A stretch of 64,000 nt of DNA from UBA1479 sp040216635. Its GTDB lineage: Bacteria; Pseudomonadota; Alphaproteobacteria; Rhodospirillales; Casp-alpha2. The notes below the pieces were generated by a model that saw only the letters and a program-made list of their open reading frames with translations, ran no database searches and had not been told where the DNA came from. Below are positions 46,257 through 55,146 of this stretch, piece after piece. Position 1 is the first letter of the stretch; each line of letters opens with the position of its first letter. Location: assembly GCA_040216635.1 (NCBI GenBank), contig JAVJOU010000026.1, positions 186,001-250,000 on the forward strand, in the 5' to 3' direction. Made by a program: the position numbers and the translations under genes.

Positions 46257-46502
46257 AGAGCCCTCCCAGAAGAGCCGCGGACCCCGCTTTTGAAATCCGG
46301 GGCAGCACGGCAAGCCGCCGTTGTTCCGATGCCGTCGCGAATATCCCAGGATGCGCGGACCGGATTATCGGATAACAGCCTATAAACAAAGGTTTGTTAT
46401 GAAAAGCTAAAGTTTGATGGCCGCAATGTGCAGCAGCAGGACGGAAAGGGCTCTTTTCGAGCACAGTAAATTCGCCCATAAGATCAGCATGCGCAAAACG
46501 GG

Positions 46503-48008
46503 ATGCATGCCTTGCCCGAAAATTCAGAGGACAGGTTGATCGCCGACACGCCCCGCACGGCCTTTTGGGTAACCTTGGCCGCCCTGGCGGCGGTGAAGGC
46601 TGCGCTTCTTACCGTACTGGGTCCTGTTTATCTGCCGGACAGCAGCGATTACGTACTGTTCGCGAATAAAATTCTAAACGGCGGTGACTGGATTCACCGT
46701 CTCGATCTAAGTGCCGAGGACATTCCTTTGACCGCGTTCCGCGGCATCGGATACCCGGCCTTGATCGCGCTGTATAAAACCCTGTTCGGCGGAATATGGG
46801 ATTGGGCGTTGATCTTATCTCAGTTTTTCCTGTCGCTCGGCGCGACAGCCGCCATCTGGCGTTTGGCCCGGCGGCTAAGCGGGCGCACATGGGTGGCGGT
46901 CATCGCCGCCATGGGTCAGGGGTTGGGCCTAGCCTTGGTGCTTGATCAATGCATCCTGACGGACAGTTTACACGCAACTTTATTGACTTTGGTCGCCGCA
47001 ACACTGGCCCTATCGCTTCTGGATGGCCGCCCGCCTACGGTCGCGCGCGCCCTGTGGTTGGGTCTGATTCTGCTGACCGCTTTTCTGCTGCGGGAAGCCG
47101 GCGCCGTCATGCATTTGGCGCTGTGGCCATTGGCTATCGCCTGGTGCCTTGGCACAGGGCGGGGGCTTGCGCACGCGGCATTGTGTTTCGTGCTTTTCCT
47201 GACACCGCTTGTCCTCGGCATCCAGGGCTATAAGGCTTGGAACCAGATGCGCACGGGAGAACGCTTCATCACCACGGTGGGTGAAACCGCCATGTATCAC
47301 CCGGTGCTCGACCTCGCCCGGCACGGGTATCCTGTTTTCGCCGAAGACCCGCTGCTGGCGGACGCGGACCTGCTGCCCCTTCACCCCATCCCGGGCGTCA
47401 GTTTTTCAAAGATCATCCAACACCTGAGATCGCAGCACAGCATGAATGCGCTCGACATCACCCGTCATGCCAATGCCCTGTTCCACGAACATTGGCGCCG
47501 CTATCCCTTGGCCCGAACGAAAATTGTTTTAGGGCGCCTGTCGCCACGCTACGCCTTCGTCCCATTCATGCCGCTCAGCGGCCCCGAGCGCCTGAGTTTA
47601 TGGGCCGGCGGCAGCACGCCCTTTCCCGCCCCGGGTGAGATTTGGCGCAATCTGTTCGACCATGGGCGGATTGATCAAGCCGCCCTGATCGGCATTCGGA
47701 CCCTTGCCCGGGCGTTATCAGCGGCGCTGACCTTTGCATTCCTGATTGGTGTGCCATTGGTGGTGATCCGCCACCTCGCTCACGAAAAATGGCGGATGAG
47801 CACACTGAGCCGTCGCGACCTTGCCTTGGGCACACTATGGCTGTTCGTCACGGCATACCCGGCCGCCTATGCGCTGGTCTATCTGGAAGACCGGTATTTG
47901 GCGCCCGTGGCGCCGTTCGCCGCCGTGATCGGCCTCGCCCTGCTGGCCCCATACGCCGAACGGGCAGTGGGCCGGATTTGGGCGCATGTAAGCCGCCGCG
48001 CGGGCTGA
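46503..48008 (+). CDS. Putative GT-C (family 39-like) membrane glycosyltransferase
   Basis: A 501-aa protein with about ten membrane spans. An acidic pair in PDSSDYVLFA near residue 46, in the first periplasmic loop, recalls the Asp/Glu motif of GT-C enzymes that use polyprenyl-linked donors. FRGIGYPALIALYKTL follows, as in GT39-like proteins. It stands alone, divergent from the glutamate dehydrogenase, so its role (glycan or lipid A decoration, or protein glycosylation) is not fixed by neighbours. There is no specific homology beyond fold-level resemblance. Confidence 0.6.
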   Translation: MHALPENSEDRLIADTPRTAFWVTLAALAAVKAALLTVLGPVYLPDSSDYVLFANKILNGGDWIHRLDLSAEDIPLTAFRGIGYPALIALYKTLFGGIWDWALILSQFFLSLGATAAIWRLARRLSGRTWVAVIAAMGQGLGLALVLDQCILTDSLHATLLTLVAATLALSLLDGRPPTVARALWLGLILLTAFLLREAGAVMHLALWPLAIAWCLGTGRGLAHAALCFVLFLTPLVLGIQGYKAWNQMRTGERFITTVGETAMYHPVLDLARHGYPVFAEDPLLADADLLPLHPIPGVSFSKIIQHLRSQHSMNALDITRHANALFHEHWRRYPLARTKIVLGRLSPRYAFVPFMPLSGPERLSLWAGGSTPFPAPGEIWRNLFDHGRIDQAALIGIRTLARALSAALTFAFLIGVPLVVIRHLAHEKWRMSTLSRRDLALGTLWLFVTAYPAAYALVYLEDRYLAPVAPFAAVIGLALLAPYAERAVGRIWAHVSRRAG

Positions 48009-48049
48009 GCAGACAAGCCTCGTTAGATCGATCAGGTAATTTAGGAAAA

Positions 48050-48124
48050 TGGAGCGGGCGATGAGATTCGAACTCACGACTTCAACCTTGGCAAGGTTGC
48101 GCTCTACCCCTGAGCTACGCCCGC
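48050..48124 (-). tRNA. tRNA-Gly(GCC)
   Basis: Read on the minus strand, the 75 bases fold as a full cloverleaf: acceptor stem GCGGGCG/CGCCCGC, D stem GCTC/GAGC, anticodon stem CAACC/GGTTG with anticodon GCC, T arm with TTCGAAT loop, and an encoded CCA end (48050-48052). No integrase or duplicated 3' end is seen around it. Confidence 0.97.
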
Positions 48125-48272
48125 GTCGCTGTAAGCGAGGGAGGGATATATACGGGAAGACGGGGCGAATGCAAGACCCTATGACAAAGAAGTTTCATGC
48201 TTGGGGCGGATTGCCCTGAGCGGGAAAAAGATTGTATCCCTGAACGCCCGTCCATCCGGCCACGAGAATCCC

Positions 48273-48785
48273 ATGGCAAAAACCCGCGACGACCTGCTTT
48301 CCCGCCTGCAAGACCTGGGCATCGAGGCCCGCACCACGGACCACCCGCCCGTGTTCACGGTCGAGGAAAGCAAGGCCCTGCGCGGCGATCTGCCGGGCGT
48401 CCATTGCAAGAACCTGTTTCTCAAGGACAAGAAAGGCCAGTTGTGGCTGGTCGTCCTGCCGGAAGACCGCGCCGTCGACATGAAAGATCTGAAACGCCGC
48501 ATCGGATCGGCCCATCTGTCGTTCGGGCGGGCGGAAACCCTGATCGAGGTTCTGGGCGTGGAACCGGGGTCGGTCACGCCCTTCGCCGCCATCAATGACG
48601 ATGCGGGCCAGGTCAGGGTGGTCCTTGATCGGGCCCTGACCACGGCCGAATGGGTCAATTTTCACCCCCTGGTCAATTCGGCGACCACAACCATCAAACC
48701 GGCGGATTTGACCCGCTTTCTGGAAGCCGTCGGTCATCCGCCGGCAATCGCCGATATGGACAGCGCCGCCCCGGAAGGTGCATAA
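48273..48785 (+). CDS. ProX/YbaK-type prolyl-tRNA deacylase (aminoacyl-tRNA editing)
   Basis: I take the ATG at 48273 (170 aa), where the conserved sequence begins (AKTRDDLLSRL); a start at 48201 would add 24 poorly conserved residues. VHCKNLFLKDKKGQLWLVVLP and GSVTPFAAIND are hallmarks of the YbaK/ProX editing fold, with the Lys in the first motif involved in catalysis. It hydrolyses mischarged tRNA-Pro (for example Ala-tRNA-Pro). A tRNA-Gly gene lies immediately upstream on the other strand. Confidence 0.9.
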   Translation: MAKTRDDLLSRLQDLGIEARTTDHPPVFTVEESKALRGDLPGVHCKNLFLKDKKGQLWLVVLPEDRAVDMKDLKRRIGSAHLSFGRAETLIEVLGVEPGSVTPFAAINDDAGQVRVVLDRALTTAEWVNFHPLVNSATTTIKPADLTRFLEAVGHPPAIADMDSAAPEGA

Positions 48786-48930
48786 CGCCCGCAATCGGGG
48801 TGGGGGCCTTGCAGCCGGCGGGACAAACCGCCATCTTTGGGGCACAGAAACGCGTGGCCGGCCTCGGGCTTGGCCACGGGCACATCACACCGATCATTAT
48901 CAAGAGTTTCAAGAGACGGAAAACCCGGAC

Positions 48931-49926
48931 ATGGCATTCATTCTCAACCCCGACGGCTCGACAACGCCCAAACCAGAAGATGCCGCCGGCGCACAGCCCG
49001 CTGCGGCCCAGCCCGGCGGTCCGCAATTGGCGGGCGCGGCGCAAACCGATGGCGCGGGCGGGGCCTTGATCAAGGATTCCAGCATCCAGACCTTCGTGCA
49101 GGACGTGATCGAAGCTTCCATGCAGGTGCCGGTGCTGGTCGATTTCTGGGCGCCCTGGTGCGGGCCGTGCAAACAACTGACCCCGATCCTGGAAAAGGTC
49201 GTCAATCAGGCCGGCGGCATGGTCAAGCTGGTCAAGGTCAACGCCGACGAAAACCAGGACCTGTGCCAGCAGCTGCGCGTGCAGTCCCTGCCGACGGTCT
49301 ATGCCTTCAAGGGCGGGCAGCCGGTCGACGCCTTCATGGGCGCGCTGCCGGAAAGCCAGATCAAATCCTTCATCGAAAAGCTGACCGGTGGCGCCAAGGC
49401 CCCCCTGGACGAAGCCCTGGAACAGGGCCAGGCCGCGCTGGATGCCGGCGAGAACGAACTGGCATTGCAGATTTTCCAGGAAATCCAGGCCCAGGATCAG
49501 GCCAACGACGCGGCCATTTCCGGCATTCTGCGCGCGCAGATCGCCCTTGGCATGCTGGCCGAGGCCGAGGAAATTCTCACCGCCCTGCCGGCCAACCTGC
49601 GCGTCAAGGCTGATATCGAAGCCGCCGCCTCGGCCCTGGAACTGGCCAAGGAAGTCGGCCAGACCGGCGACCCGGCCCAGTTGCGCGCCCAGATCGAGGC
49701 CAATCCCAAGGATCATCAGGCGCGGTTCGATCTGGCCCTGGCCCTGTTCGCACGCAGCGACGCGGAGGGCGCCATCGACGAATTGCTGGAACTGGTCCGC
49801 CGCGACCGCAAATGGAACGACGATGCCGCGCGCAAGCAACTGGTGAAGATTTTCGACACCCTGGGCGGCGCCCATGAGCTGACCGTTTCCGGGCGCCGGC
49901 GCCTGTCCTCGGTTCTGTTTTCTTAA
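48931..49926 (+). CDS. Thioredoxin-TPR protein (CnoX/YbbN type)
   Basis: The ATG at 48931 gives 331 aa. About 45 residues of Ala/Pro/Gln-rich N-terminus precede a thioredoxin domain with the redox motif WCGPC at residues 76-80. The remaining 170 residues are TPR-like helices, as in CnoX/YbbN chaperedoxins that protect and deliver proteins to chaperonin. It leads a plus-strand run with the Lon-domain, Trm112 and DUF971 genes. The longer N-terminus is a lineage feature, not a defect. Confidence 0.88.
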   Translation: MAFILNPDGSTTPKPEDAAGAQPAAAQPGGPQLAGAAQTDGAGGALIKDSSIQTFVQDVIEASMQVPVLVDFWAPWCGPCKQLTPILEKVVNQAGGMVKLVKVNADENQDLCQQLRVQSLPTVYAFKGGQPVDAFMGALPESQIKSFIEKLTGGAKAPLDEALEQGQAALDAGENELALQIFQEIQAQDQANDAAISGILRAQIALGMLAEAEEILTALPANLRVKADIEAAASALELAKEVGQTGDPAQLRAQIEANPKDHQARFDLALALFARSDAEGAIDELLELVRRDRKWNDDAARKQLVKIFDTLGGAHELTVSGRRRLSSVLFS

Positions 49927-49966
49927 ATCTAAGGTATCGACCGGGCAGGGAGCGGGACACACGAAC

Positions 49967-50653
49967 ATGGCCCATGGCGCACAGTACCCCGATACGGGCA
50001 GCCTGCCCGATGTGCTGCCGATCTTTCCCCTGCCGGGCGCCATGCTGCTGCCGGGCGGGCAATTGCCGCTCAATATTTTCGAGCCCCGCTATCTGCACAT
50101 GACGCTCGACGCCATGGGGCAAGGCCGGGTGATCGGCATGATCCAGCCCGCCCCCGTGGCGGGGGAAGCGCCCCGCGACCCCGACCTGCGGACAGCCCCC
50201 GATATTTATCCGGTCGGCTGCCTGGGCCGGATCATCAGCTTCGCCGAAACCGGGGACGGGCGGTTGATGATCACCCTGCTGGGACAAAGCCGCTTTCGGG
50301 TGATGGATGAACTGCCGGAGGTCAACGGCTATCGCCGCGTGCGTCCGGGATACGATGGTTTTTCGGGCGACCTGAATTCGGATGCACCGTTATCGGTTGA
50401 CCGCGCCCGGCTGCTGAAGGCCGCGACCGGGTTTTTCAAGGTGCGCGGCTTATCGGCCGACTGGTCGTCGGTCGAAGACGCGCCCGACGGACTTCTGGTC
50501 ACATCGCTTTCCATGGCCTGTCCGTTCGACGTGCGGGAAAAACAGGCCTTGCTGGAAAGCCCCGACGGGACGACCCGGGCGGCACTGCTGACCGATCTAT
50601 TGGAAATGGCCGCCCTTGGGCCGGAAACGGACCCCGCCGGCGCATCCCATTGA
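49967..50653 (+). CDS. Lon substrate-binding-domain protein (ATPase-free)
   Basis: A 228-aa protein matching only the N-terminal substrate-binding domain of Lon protease: LPIFPLPGAMLLPGGQLPLNIFEPRYL near residues 14-40, then GRIISFAETGDGRL and LGQSRFRV. No ATPase or protease domain follows. The function of these stand-alone proteins is not settled. It begins 40 bases after the thioredoxin gene and shares its orientation. Confidence 0.88.
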   Translation: MAHGAQYPDTGSLPDVLPIFPLPGAMLLPGGQLPLNIFEPRYLHMTLDAMGQGRVIGMIQPAPVAGEAPRDPDLRTAPDIYPVGCLGRIISFAETGDGRLMITLLGQSRFRVMDELPEVNGYRRVRPGYDGFSGDLNSDAPLSVDRARLLKAATGFFKVRGLSADWSSVEDAPDGLLVTSLSMACPFDVREKQALLESPDGTTRAALLTDLLEMAALGPETDPAGASH

Positions 50654-50701
50654 TGACGGCGGCCCAATGAACGAGAATTATGTAATAAGGAGTGATTCCA
50701 G

Positions 50702-50905
50702 ATGAGTGACGGCACCGTCGATCCCAAATTGCTGGAGATCCTGGTCTGCCCCGTGACCAAGGGGCCCCTGGAATTCGACGCGGCGGCGGGCGAACTGGTC
50801 AGCCATAAGGCGGGCCTTGCCTATCCGATCCGTGATGGCATTCCGATCATGCTGCCCGACGAAGCGCGGCAGATCAAAGCCGACGACCGGGGGGCGCCGT
50901 CATGA
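50702..50905 (+). CDS. Trm112-family protein
   Basis: A 67-aa protein with LLEILVCPVTKGPLEF and AYPIRDGIPIML, the Trm112 zinc-ribbon-like fold with only one cysteine retained. Eukaryotic and archaeal Trm112 activates methyltransferases; the bacterial role is less clear. AAGGAG lies nine bases before the ATG. It overlaps the DUF971 gene by ATGA. Confidence 0.92.
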   Translation: MSDGTVDPKLLEILVCPVTKGPLEFDAAAGELVSHKAGLAYPIRDGIPIMLPDEARQIKADDRGAPS

Positions 50906-51306
50906 CCGGCAAAACCATCCAGTCCCAAACGGCGACCGGCAATCACGGCAGCCGCCACACCCCGGTCGAGCTTCGCATCAAAAAAGAAGATAAGGTTCTG
51001 GAGATCGATTTCGACGACGGCGCCCATTTCAGCATCCCGGCCGAACTGCTGCGCGTCGAAAGCCCGTCCGCCGAAGTGCAGGGCCACGGCCCCGGACAGA
51101 AAAGCGTGATCGCCGGGCGGCGCCATGTGAACATCATCGGGGCAGAGCCCGTGGGTAATTATGCCGTGCGCCTGAAATTCGACGATCTGCACGACACGGG
51201 TATTTTCTCGTGGGAATTTCTGTACGACATGGGCACGCGCCAGGACGAAATCTGGGCCGGCTATCTGCAGGCCCTGGACGCCAAGGGCCTGAGCCGCGAC
51301 CCCTGA
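50902..51306 (+). CDS. DUF971 domain protein (gamma-butyrobetaine hydroxylase-like N-terminal domain)
   Basis: A 134-aa protein with PVELRIKKEDKVLEIDFDDG and SIPAELLRVESPSAEVQGHG, then NYAVRLKFDDLHDTGIFSW, all typical of DUF971. The domain forms the N-terminus of gamma-butyrobetaine hydroxylases and also appears alone in Fe-S-related contexts. Its TGA directly abuts the stop codon of the converging iron-sulfur gene. Confidence 0.88.
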   Translation: MTGKTIQSQTATGNHGSRHTPVELRIKKEDKVLEIDFDDGAHFSIPAELLRVESPSAEVQGHGPGQKSVIAGRRHVNIIGAEPVGNYAVRLKFDDLHDTGIFSWEFLYDMGTRQDEIWAGYLQALDAKGLSRDP

Positions 51307-52050
51307 TCAGTCGGCCGCGCCCTGGGCCGGCAGGCGGTCTCCGGCGGCGGCCAGCAGTTCGCCCACGACCTTGCCTTTCAGGTCGATCCCGACACCGCAT
51401 TTACATCCCTTGCAGCCGACACAGGCATCCAGGCCCAGATCGACGGCCGCATCCAGAGCCGCCGCGCGGCCGGCTTCGGTCACACAGGGGTCCAGACGCA
51501 ACATTTGCAGTTTCAGCAAAGAAAACGGATTCCCCCAGCGATATCCCGCCGCCGCATCGGGCAGGGGGGTATCGTCCGGCATGTCCGCCGGCAGACCGCC
51601 CGCGAAATTCCGGGCATGCATGGGACAGCCGTCCAGGCAGGCATAACATTCGATGCAGGCGGTCAGCGCGTGGTAGCTTTCCGGTGCTTCCACATTCAAA
51701 TCGTTGGTGCGCTGGCCCGCTGCCAGGCGGCCCCGCAATTGGCGGGCGATGCCGTCGCGACGCACGACCAGGTCCGACAGGGCCGGCAGGGTCGCCATGG
51801 GTTCCAGGACGTCACCTTCACGCACGCGCGCCCGGCAGGCGATGCGTGGACGGCCGTTGATGTTGATGGTGCAGACCCCGCAGTTGCGCGCCCGACATCC
51901 ATAACGGAAGGCAAGGTCCGGCAGCGCCGTCGCCTGGGCCTGCATCAGAACGTCGAGCGCCATGGGGCGCTCTTTGTCTGTGTGCTTTCGGTAGTCATAG
52001 GCAACCGTGGTGCGTTCACCGTTTCGCAGGGTAACGATATCGACTTTCAT
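51307..52050 (-). CDS. SdhB/FrdB-like iron-sulfur subunit
   Basis: The ATG at 52050 (247 aa) has AAGAG ten bases upstream; a TTG at 52059 would add three residues. CRARNCGVC plus a later Cys (INGRPRIAC) forms a [2Fe-2S] site near residues 58-80, CIECYACLDGCP near residue 150 a [4Fe-4S] site, and CVGCKGCKCG near residue 217 a further cluster. This is the fumarate reductase/succinate dehydrogenase iron-sulfur plan with an altered last cluster. The flavoprotein partner is 34 bases upstream in the same unit. No membrane-anchor genes are adjacent. Confidence 0.82.
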   Translation of the reverse strand: MKVDIVTLRNGERTTVAYDYRKHTDKERPMALDVLMQAQATALPDLAFRYGCRARNCGVCTININGRPRIACRARVREGDVLEPMATLPALSDLVVRRDGIARQLRGRLAAGQRTNDLNVEAPESYHALTACIECYACLDGCPMHARNFAGGLPADMPDDTPLPDAAAGYRWGNPFSLLKLQMLRLDPCVTEAGRAAALDAAVDLGLDACVGCKGCKCGVGIDLKGKVVGELLAAAGDRLPAQGAAD

Positions 52051-52084
52051 GGGCGGCAACTCTTTTCGGCGGAGAAGGGGAACA

Positions 52085-54037
52085 TTACTGGCGGGCGGCT
52101 TCGGCGACAGCGCCTTCGGGCGATCCGGGGGCGATTTCCGCCGGCTTTCCAGCCGGGCCGAGGATCGCGCGGTAGCGGGCTTCCAGGATGCCGTCGACCA
52201 TGTTCATGGGCAGCAGGCGCAGGGCCTTGTTGCGCGCCTGCTTCCAGGCTTCGCCCAGACGTATGGCGAAAAGCCGCGCCATCGGTGTGCGCGGGCGGGC
52301 GACCCGGCGCGCGGTGTAGGAACCATGCCCCATGCGCGAAACGACCGTCGAATAGGGCGCCGCCAGGAACGAGGCCTGCCGGCGGTCCAGGCGGACGTGC
52401 CCGCCCAGGCTGGCATCCCGCTCGCGCGCGGCGGCGGTCACGGCACCGGCGACTTCCAACAGATTTGAAAGCTCGATGAATTCGATGAACGCCTGGTTCC
52501 ATACGGTATGGTTCGGGATCGCGGCTGCTTCTGAACGCTGCGTCAGATCCGTGATCGTCCGCGTCATGCGATCCAGGCTGTCGGCCGTTCGGGCCGGGCC
52601 GATGCAATCCCAGGCGGCGGCCTGCAATGTCGATTTCAAAGCCGCCGGGGCCTCGCCGCCGGACTGGCCAAAGCGGCGTGAATGGTCATCGATCACCGGC
52701 AGGAAGGCATCGTCATAACCGCCGCGGGGGGACGTGGCCGCATGACGCGCCGCCGCGCGACCCGCCCGCAGGCCGAACACGACATTTTCCGTCAACGCCG
52801 TCGATCCCAGCCGGTTGGCCCCGAACACGCCGCCCATGGATTGACCGGCGGCGAATAGACCGGACAGACCGTCGGCACGCTGACCGGCACCATCCCCACC
52901 GGCCGACGCGCCGTCGGCATTGGCGCGAATGCCACCCATCATGTAATGGGCCGCCGGGCGAACCTCCCAAGGTTCGCGGCATTGAATCTGATGCTTGCCA
53001 TAGGCTTGGCGGGCCGTGCGGTAGGCCGACGGCATGGATGTTTCAAGAAACTTCATGAAGTAAGCCCCGGACCGGGGCGGCCGCGCATTGGGCGTCAAAT
53101 CCAGATAGGCGCCGCCGTTTTCCGTGCCGCGCCCGTCCGCCACGGCGCGCATAATGGCAGCGGAACATTCCGCGCGGGTGCGCATGTAGACCCCATCCAG
53201 AATGACCTTGCCGTGGCGGTCGCGCAGAACGCCCAGGAAACAGGCCGTTGACGGCTCGCCGACGAGAAGTCCTTCGTAGGACGGCGGTGACGGCAGGCAA
53301 AACGGCAGGAACTGCACCTGTTCCATATCGACCAAATCAGCCCCGGCGCGGGCCGCCGCCGCATAACCATCGCCCGTATTGCCGCGCATGGTATCGGTTT
53401 TGGGAAAGAACAGGGTCGACAGGCCGCCCGCGGCGATCACCACGGCGCAGGCACGGACGGCGATCAGCACGCCCTCGGCGGCATGATAGACAACCACGCC
53501 GACGATACGCTGTGCCGCATCCGCGCCCTCGGTCACCAGGTCCAGCAGCCAGGCATCTTCCAGATAATCGATCCGCCGTCCGTCGACCACGGCATCCCAG
53601 CCGGCATGGCTGAAGGCGACGCCCGCGTTGGCATGACCGACGGATCGCGCCTTGGTATGGCCGCCCTTGGCCAGGGGGCGCGCGAATGGACCGCCACGTG
53701 TTTCGTTGATTTTGGGCCGCAGGCCGTGCGCGCGGTACCAGTCATAGGCGTCGCGGCTGTCCTTGGCATAGGCGTCGGTAATGTCGGGCGGCGGCAAATC
53801 CGCGCCGGATACCCGAAGATTATCGGACAGTTCCTGCTCCGTATCGTCATCCGTCACGGTGGCGCGGACGGTCGCGTTGCCTTCGGAAATCTTGGTATCG
53901 GAACAGCCGATCGGGTCCTTCGACACCACCAGGACGGCGGCACCTTCGGCCGCGGCCGCGTCGGCGGCGGCACTGCCCGCACCGCCCGAGCCGACCACGA
54001 TCACGTCATAGTCGCGCCATTGTATGTCGATTGTCAC
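52085..54037 (-). CDS. SdhA/FrdA-like flavoprotein with altered active site
   Basis: A 650-aa protein with a GTG start and the FAD-binding motif VIVVGSGGAGSAAAD near residue 13. HYMMGGIRAN and GANRLGSTALTENVVFGLRAG supply the family His and Arg of the C-terminal half. The segment that should read QFHPT followed by TEGxRGEGG instead reads QFLPF and continues without that motif, so the first catalytic His and one Arg of succinate dehydrogenase are missing. It is cotranscribed with an iron-sulfur subunit, so it probably oxidises or reduces another organic acid. The true substrate and electron partner are unknown. Confidence 0.78.
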   Translation of the reverse strand: MTIDIQWRDYDVIVVGSGGAGSAAADAAAAEGAAVLVVSKDPIGCSDTKISEGNATVRATVTDDDTEQELSDNLRVSGADLPPPDITDAYAKDSRDAYDWYRAHGLRPKINETRGGPFARPLAKGGHTKARSVGHANAGVAFSHAGWDAVVDGRRIDYLEDAWLLDLVTEGADAAQRIVGVVVYHAAEGVLIAVRACAVVIAAGGLSTLFFPKTDTMRGNTGDGYAAAARAGADLVDMEQVQFLPFCLPSPPSYEGLLVGEPSTACFLGVLRDRHGKVILDGVYMRTRAECSAAIMRAVADGRGTENGGAYLDLTPNARPPRSGAYFMKFLETSMPSAYRTARQAYGKHQIQCREPWEVRPAAHYMMGGIRANADGASAGGDGAGQRADGLSGLFAAGQSMGGVFGANRLGSTALTENVVFGLRAGRAAARHAATSPRGGYDDAFLPVIDDHSRRFGQSGGEAPAALKSTLQAAAWDCIGPARTADSLDRMTRTITDLTQRSEAAAIPNHTVWNQAFIEFIELSNLLEVAGAVTAAARERDASLGGHVRLDRRQASFLAAPYSTVVSRMGHGSYTARRVARPRTPMARLFAIRLGEAWKQARNKALRLLPMNMVDGILEARYRAILGPAGKPAEIAPGSPEGAVAEAARQ

Positions 54038-54178
54038 GGGTCCTGCCTCCCAGTCCGTCGCCGTTTCCGCCCCCCCCCTTTCAAAGCGGCCATGTTGGCT
54101 GATGGCAAGAAAAATCGTTGGGACAGATGGTAAGGTGTGGAATTTAACCGCGAAATACGGGGCGGCTTATCAACCCGT

Positions 54179-55021
54179 TCAGCCGCAGTTTACGGTCGCA
54201 TCAATGCTCAGGGGCCGGGCATACCACAAAGGGTCAACGGACAGACCGTAGGTTGCCGGCGCCGATGCCGCGGTTTTGACATTAAAGGTCGCGGACTGGC
54301 GGCTTTCGAGCCGCATGCGGCGGGATTTCATGGATTGCCGCGTCAGACCGATACGATAGACAGTCAGCGCCGCCGGCCCGGGAAAGGCGTCGCCAATATT
54401 TGCGACCTTGAACGTGACCTCCTGGCCGCGGCAAACGGCCTCGACTGCAAGGTCTAACGGCCGGCTGCCGGAAGCATTCGCCAATTGCAGGCGGGTGCGC
54501 CGGATTGCGTCGGTCGCCGGCGGTGCGGGCGGCCTGTTTTTGGGAATGACGGCGACTTGCGGGTCGGATGCTGCGGTCGCGAATTTATTCAATTGTTCGG
54601 CTGACGCCGTAACCGCGGTCGAGGCATCACGGCTGAGACAGCGCAGCACGCCAAGTCGATTGCAGGCGCGTGAAATATGCTGTTCCAGTTCCTGGCCGGA
54701 GAGGATAACGCGCGTGCCGTCGCGGTCGACAGCAAGTGTGCCGCCGTTTTGGTATCGGGCATTCATGGCGCGGATACGTGTTGCATGACGTTCGATGTAG
54801 CGCGACCAGTCACCATCGTACGTCCGGCGAACGAAACCGATCACCTGTTCATGGCTGACCGTGCCCACGTAGGGGTCGCTTGGAAAGGGGTCGCATTGCC
54901 GGGCTGCGGCAGGTTCGGTGCCTGCAGCGGCCCAAGCCGAACAAACGGCGGCAGCCGCCAAGAACCGGCGGACAGACGATACGGATGTTTTTCGAGCAGC
55001 GAGCACGTCGGGCTGCCTCAC
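54179..55021 (-). CDS. Exported protein of unknown function with CARDB-like C-terminus
   Basis: This 280-aa protein starts with GTG and has a signal peptide: basic RRFL, then AAAAVCSAWAAAG and AAARQ. A middle region of about 130 residues has no recognised fold. The last 90 residues (CRGQEVTFKVANIGDAFPG through VDPLWYARPLSIDATVNCG) look like a CARDB-type immunoglobulin-like adhesion domain. Four cysteines after the signal peptide suggest periplasmic disulfides. The neighbours are a flavoprotein unit and a 2OG oxygenase, which give no clue to function. Confidence 0.6.
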   Translation of the reverse strand: MRQPDVLAARKTSVSSVRRFLAAAAVCSAWAAAGTEPAAARQCDPFPSDPYVGTVSHEQVIGFVRRTYDGDWSRYIERHATRIRAMNARYQNGGTLAVDRDGTRVILSGQELEQHISRACNRLGVLRCLSRDASTAVTASAEQLNKFATAASDPQVAVIPKNRPPAPPATDAIRRTRLQLANASGSRPLDLAVEAVCRGQEVTFKVANIGDAFPGPAALTVYRIGLTRQSMKSRRMRLESRQSATFNVKTAASAPATYGLSVDPLWYARPLSIDATVNCG

Positions 55022-55146
55022 GAACTTAACATGTGTTCCGAGGCTGGTTTATGCCGGACCAATCTTACGTGTACCTTACAACTGCCACAACCAGACGGCG
55101 AGACGCCCCGCCAACACGAAAATCGGTCCCCGGGCCGGGCCAGCCG

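Noticed and set aside
41400..46385. Several long open frames on the plus strand opposite the glutamate dehydrogenase (up to 409 codons)
   Set aside because: They mirror a high-GC coding gene on the minus strand, have no recognisable motifs or ribosome sites, and fit composition shadows.
48050..48124. tRNA-Gly as an attachment site of a genomic island
   Set aside because: No integrase gene, direct repeat of the tRNA 3' end, or change of gene type is seen next to it.
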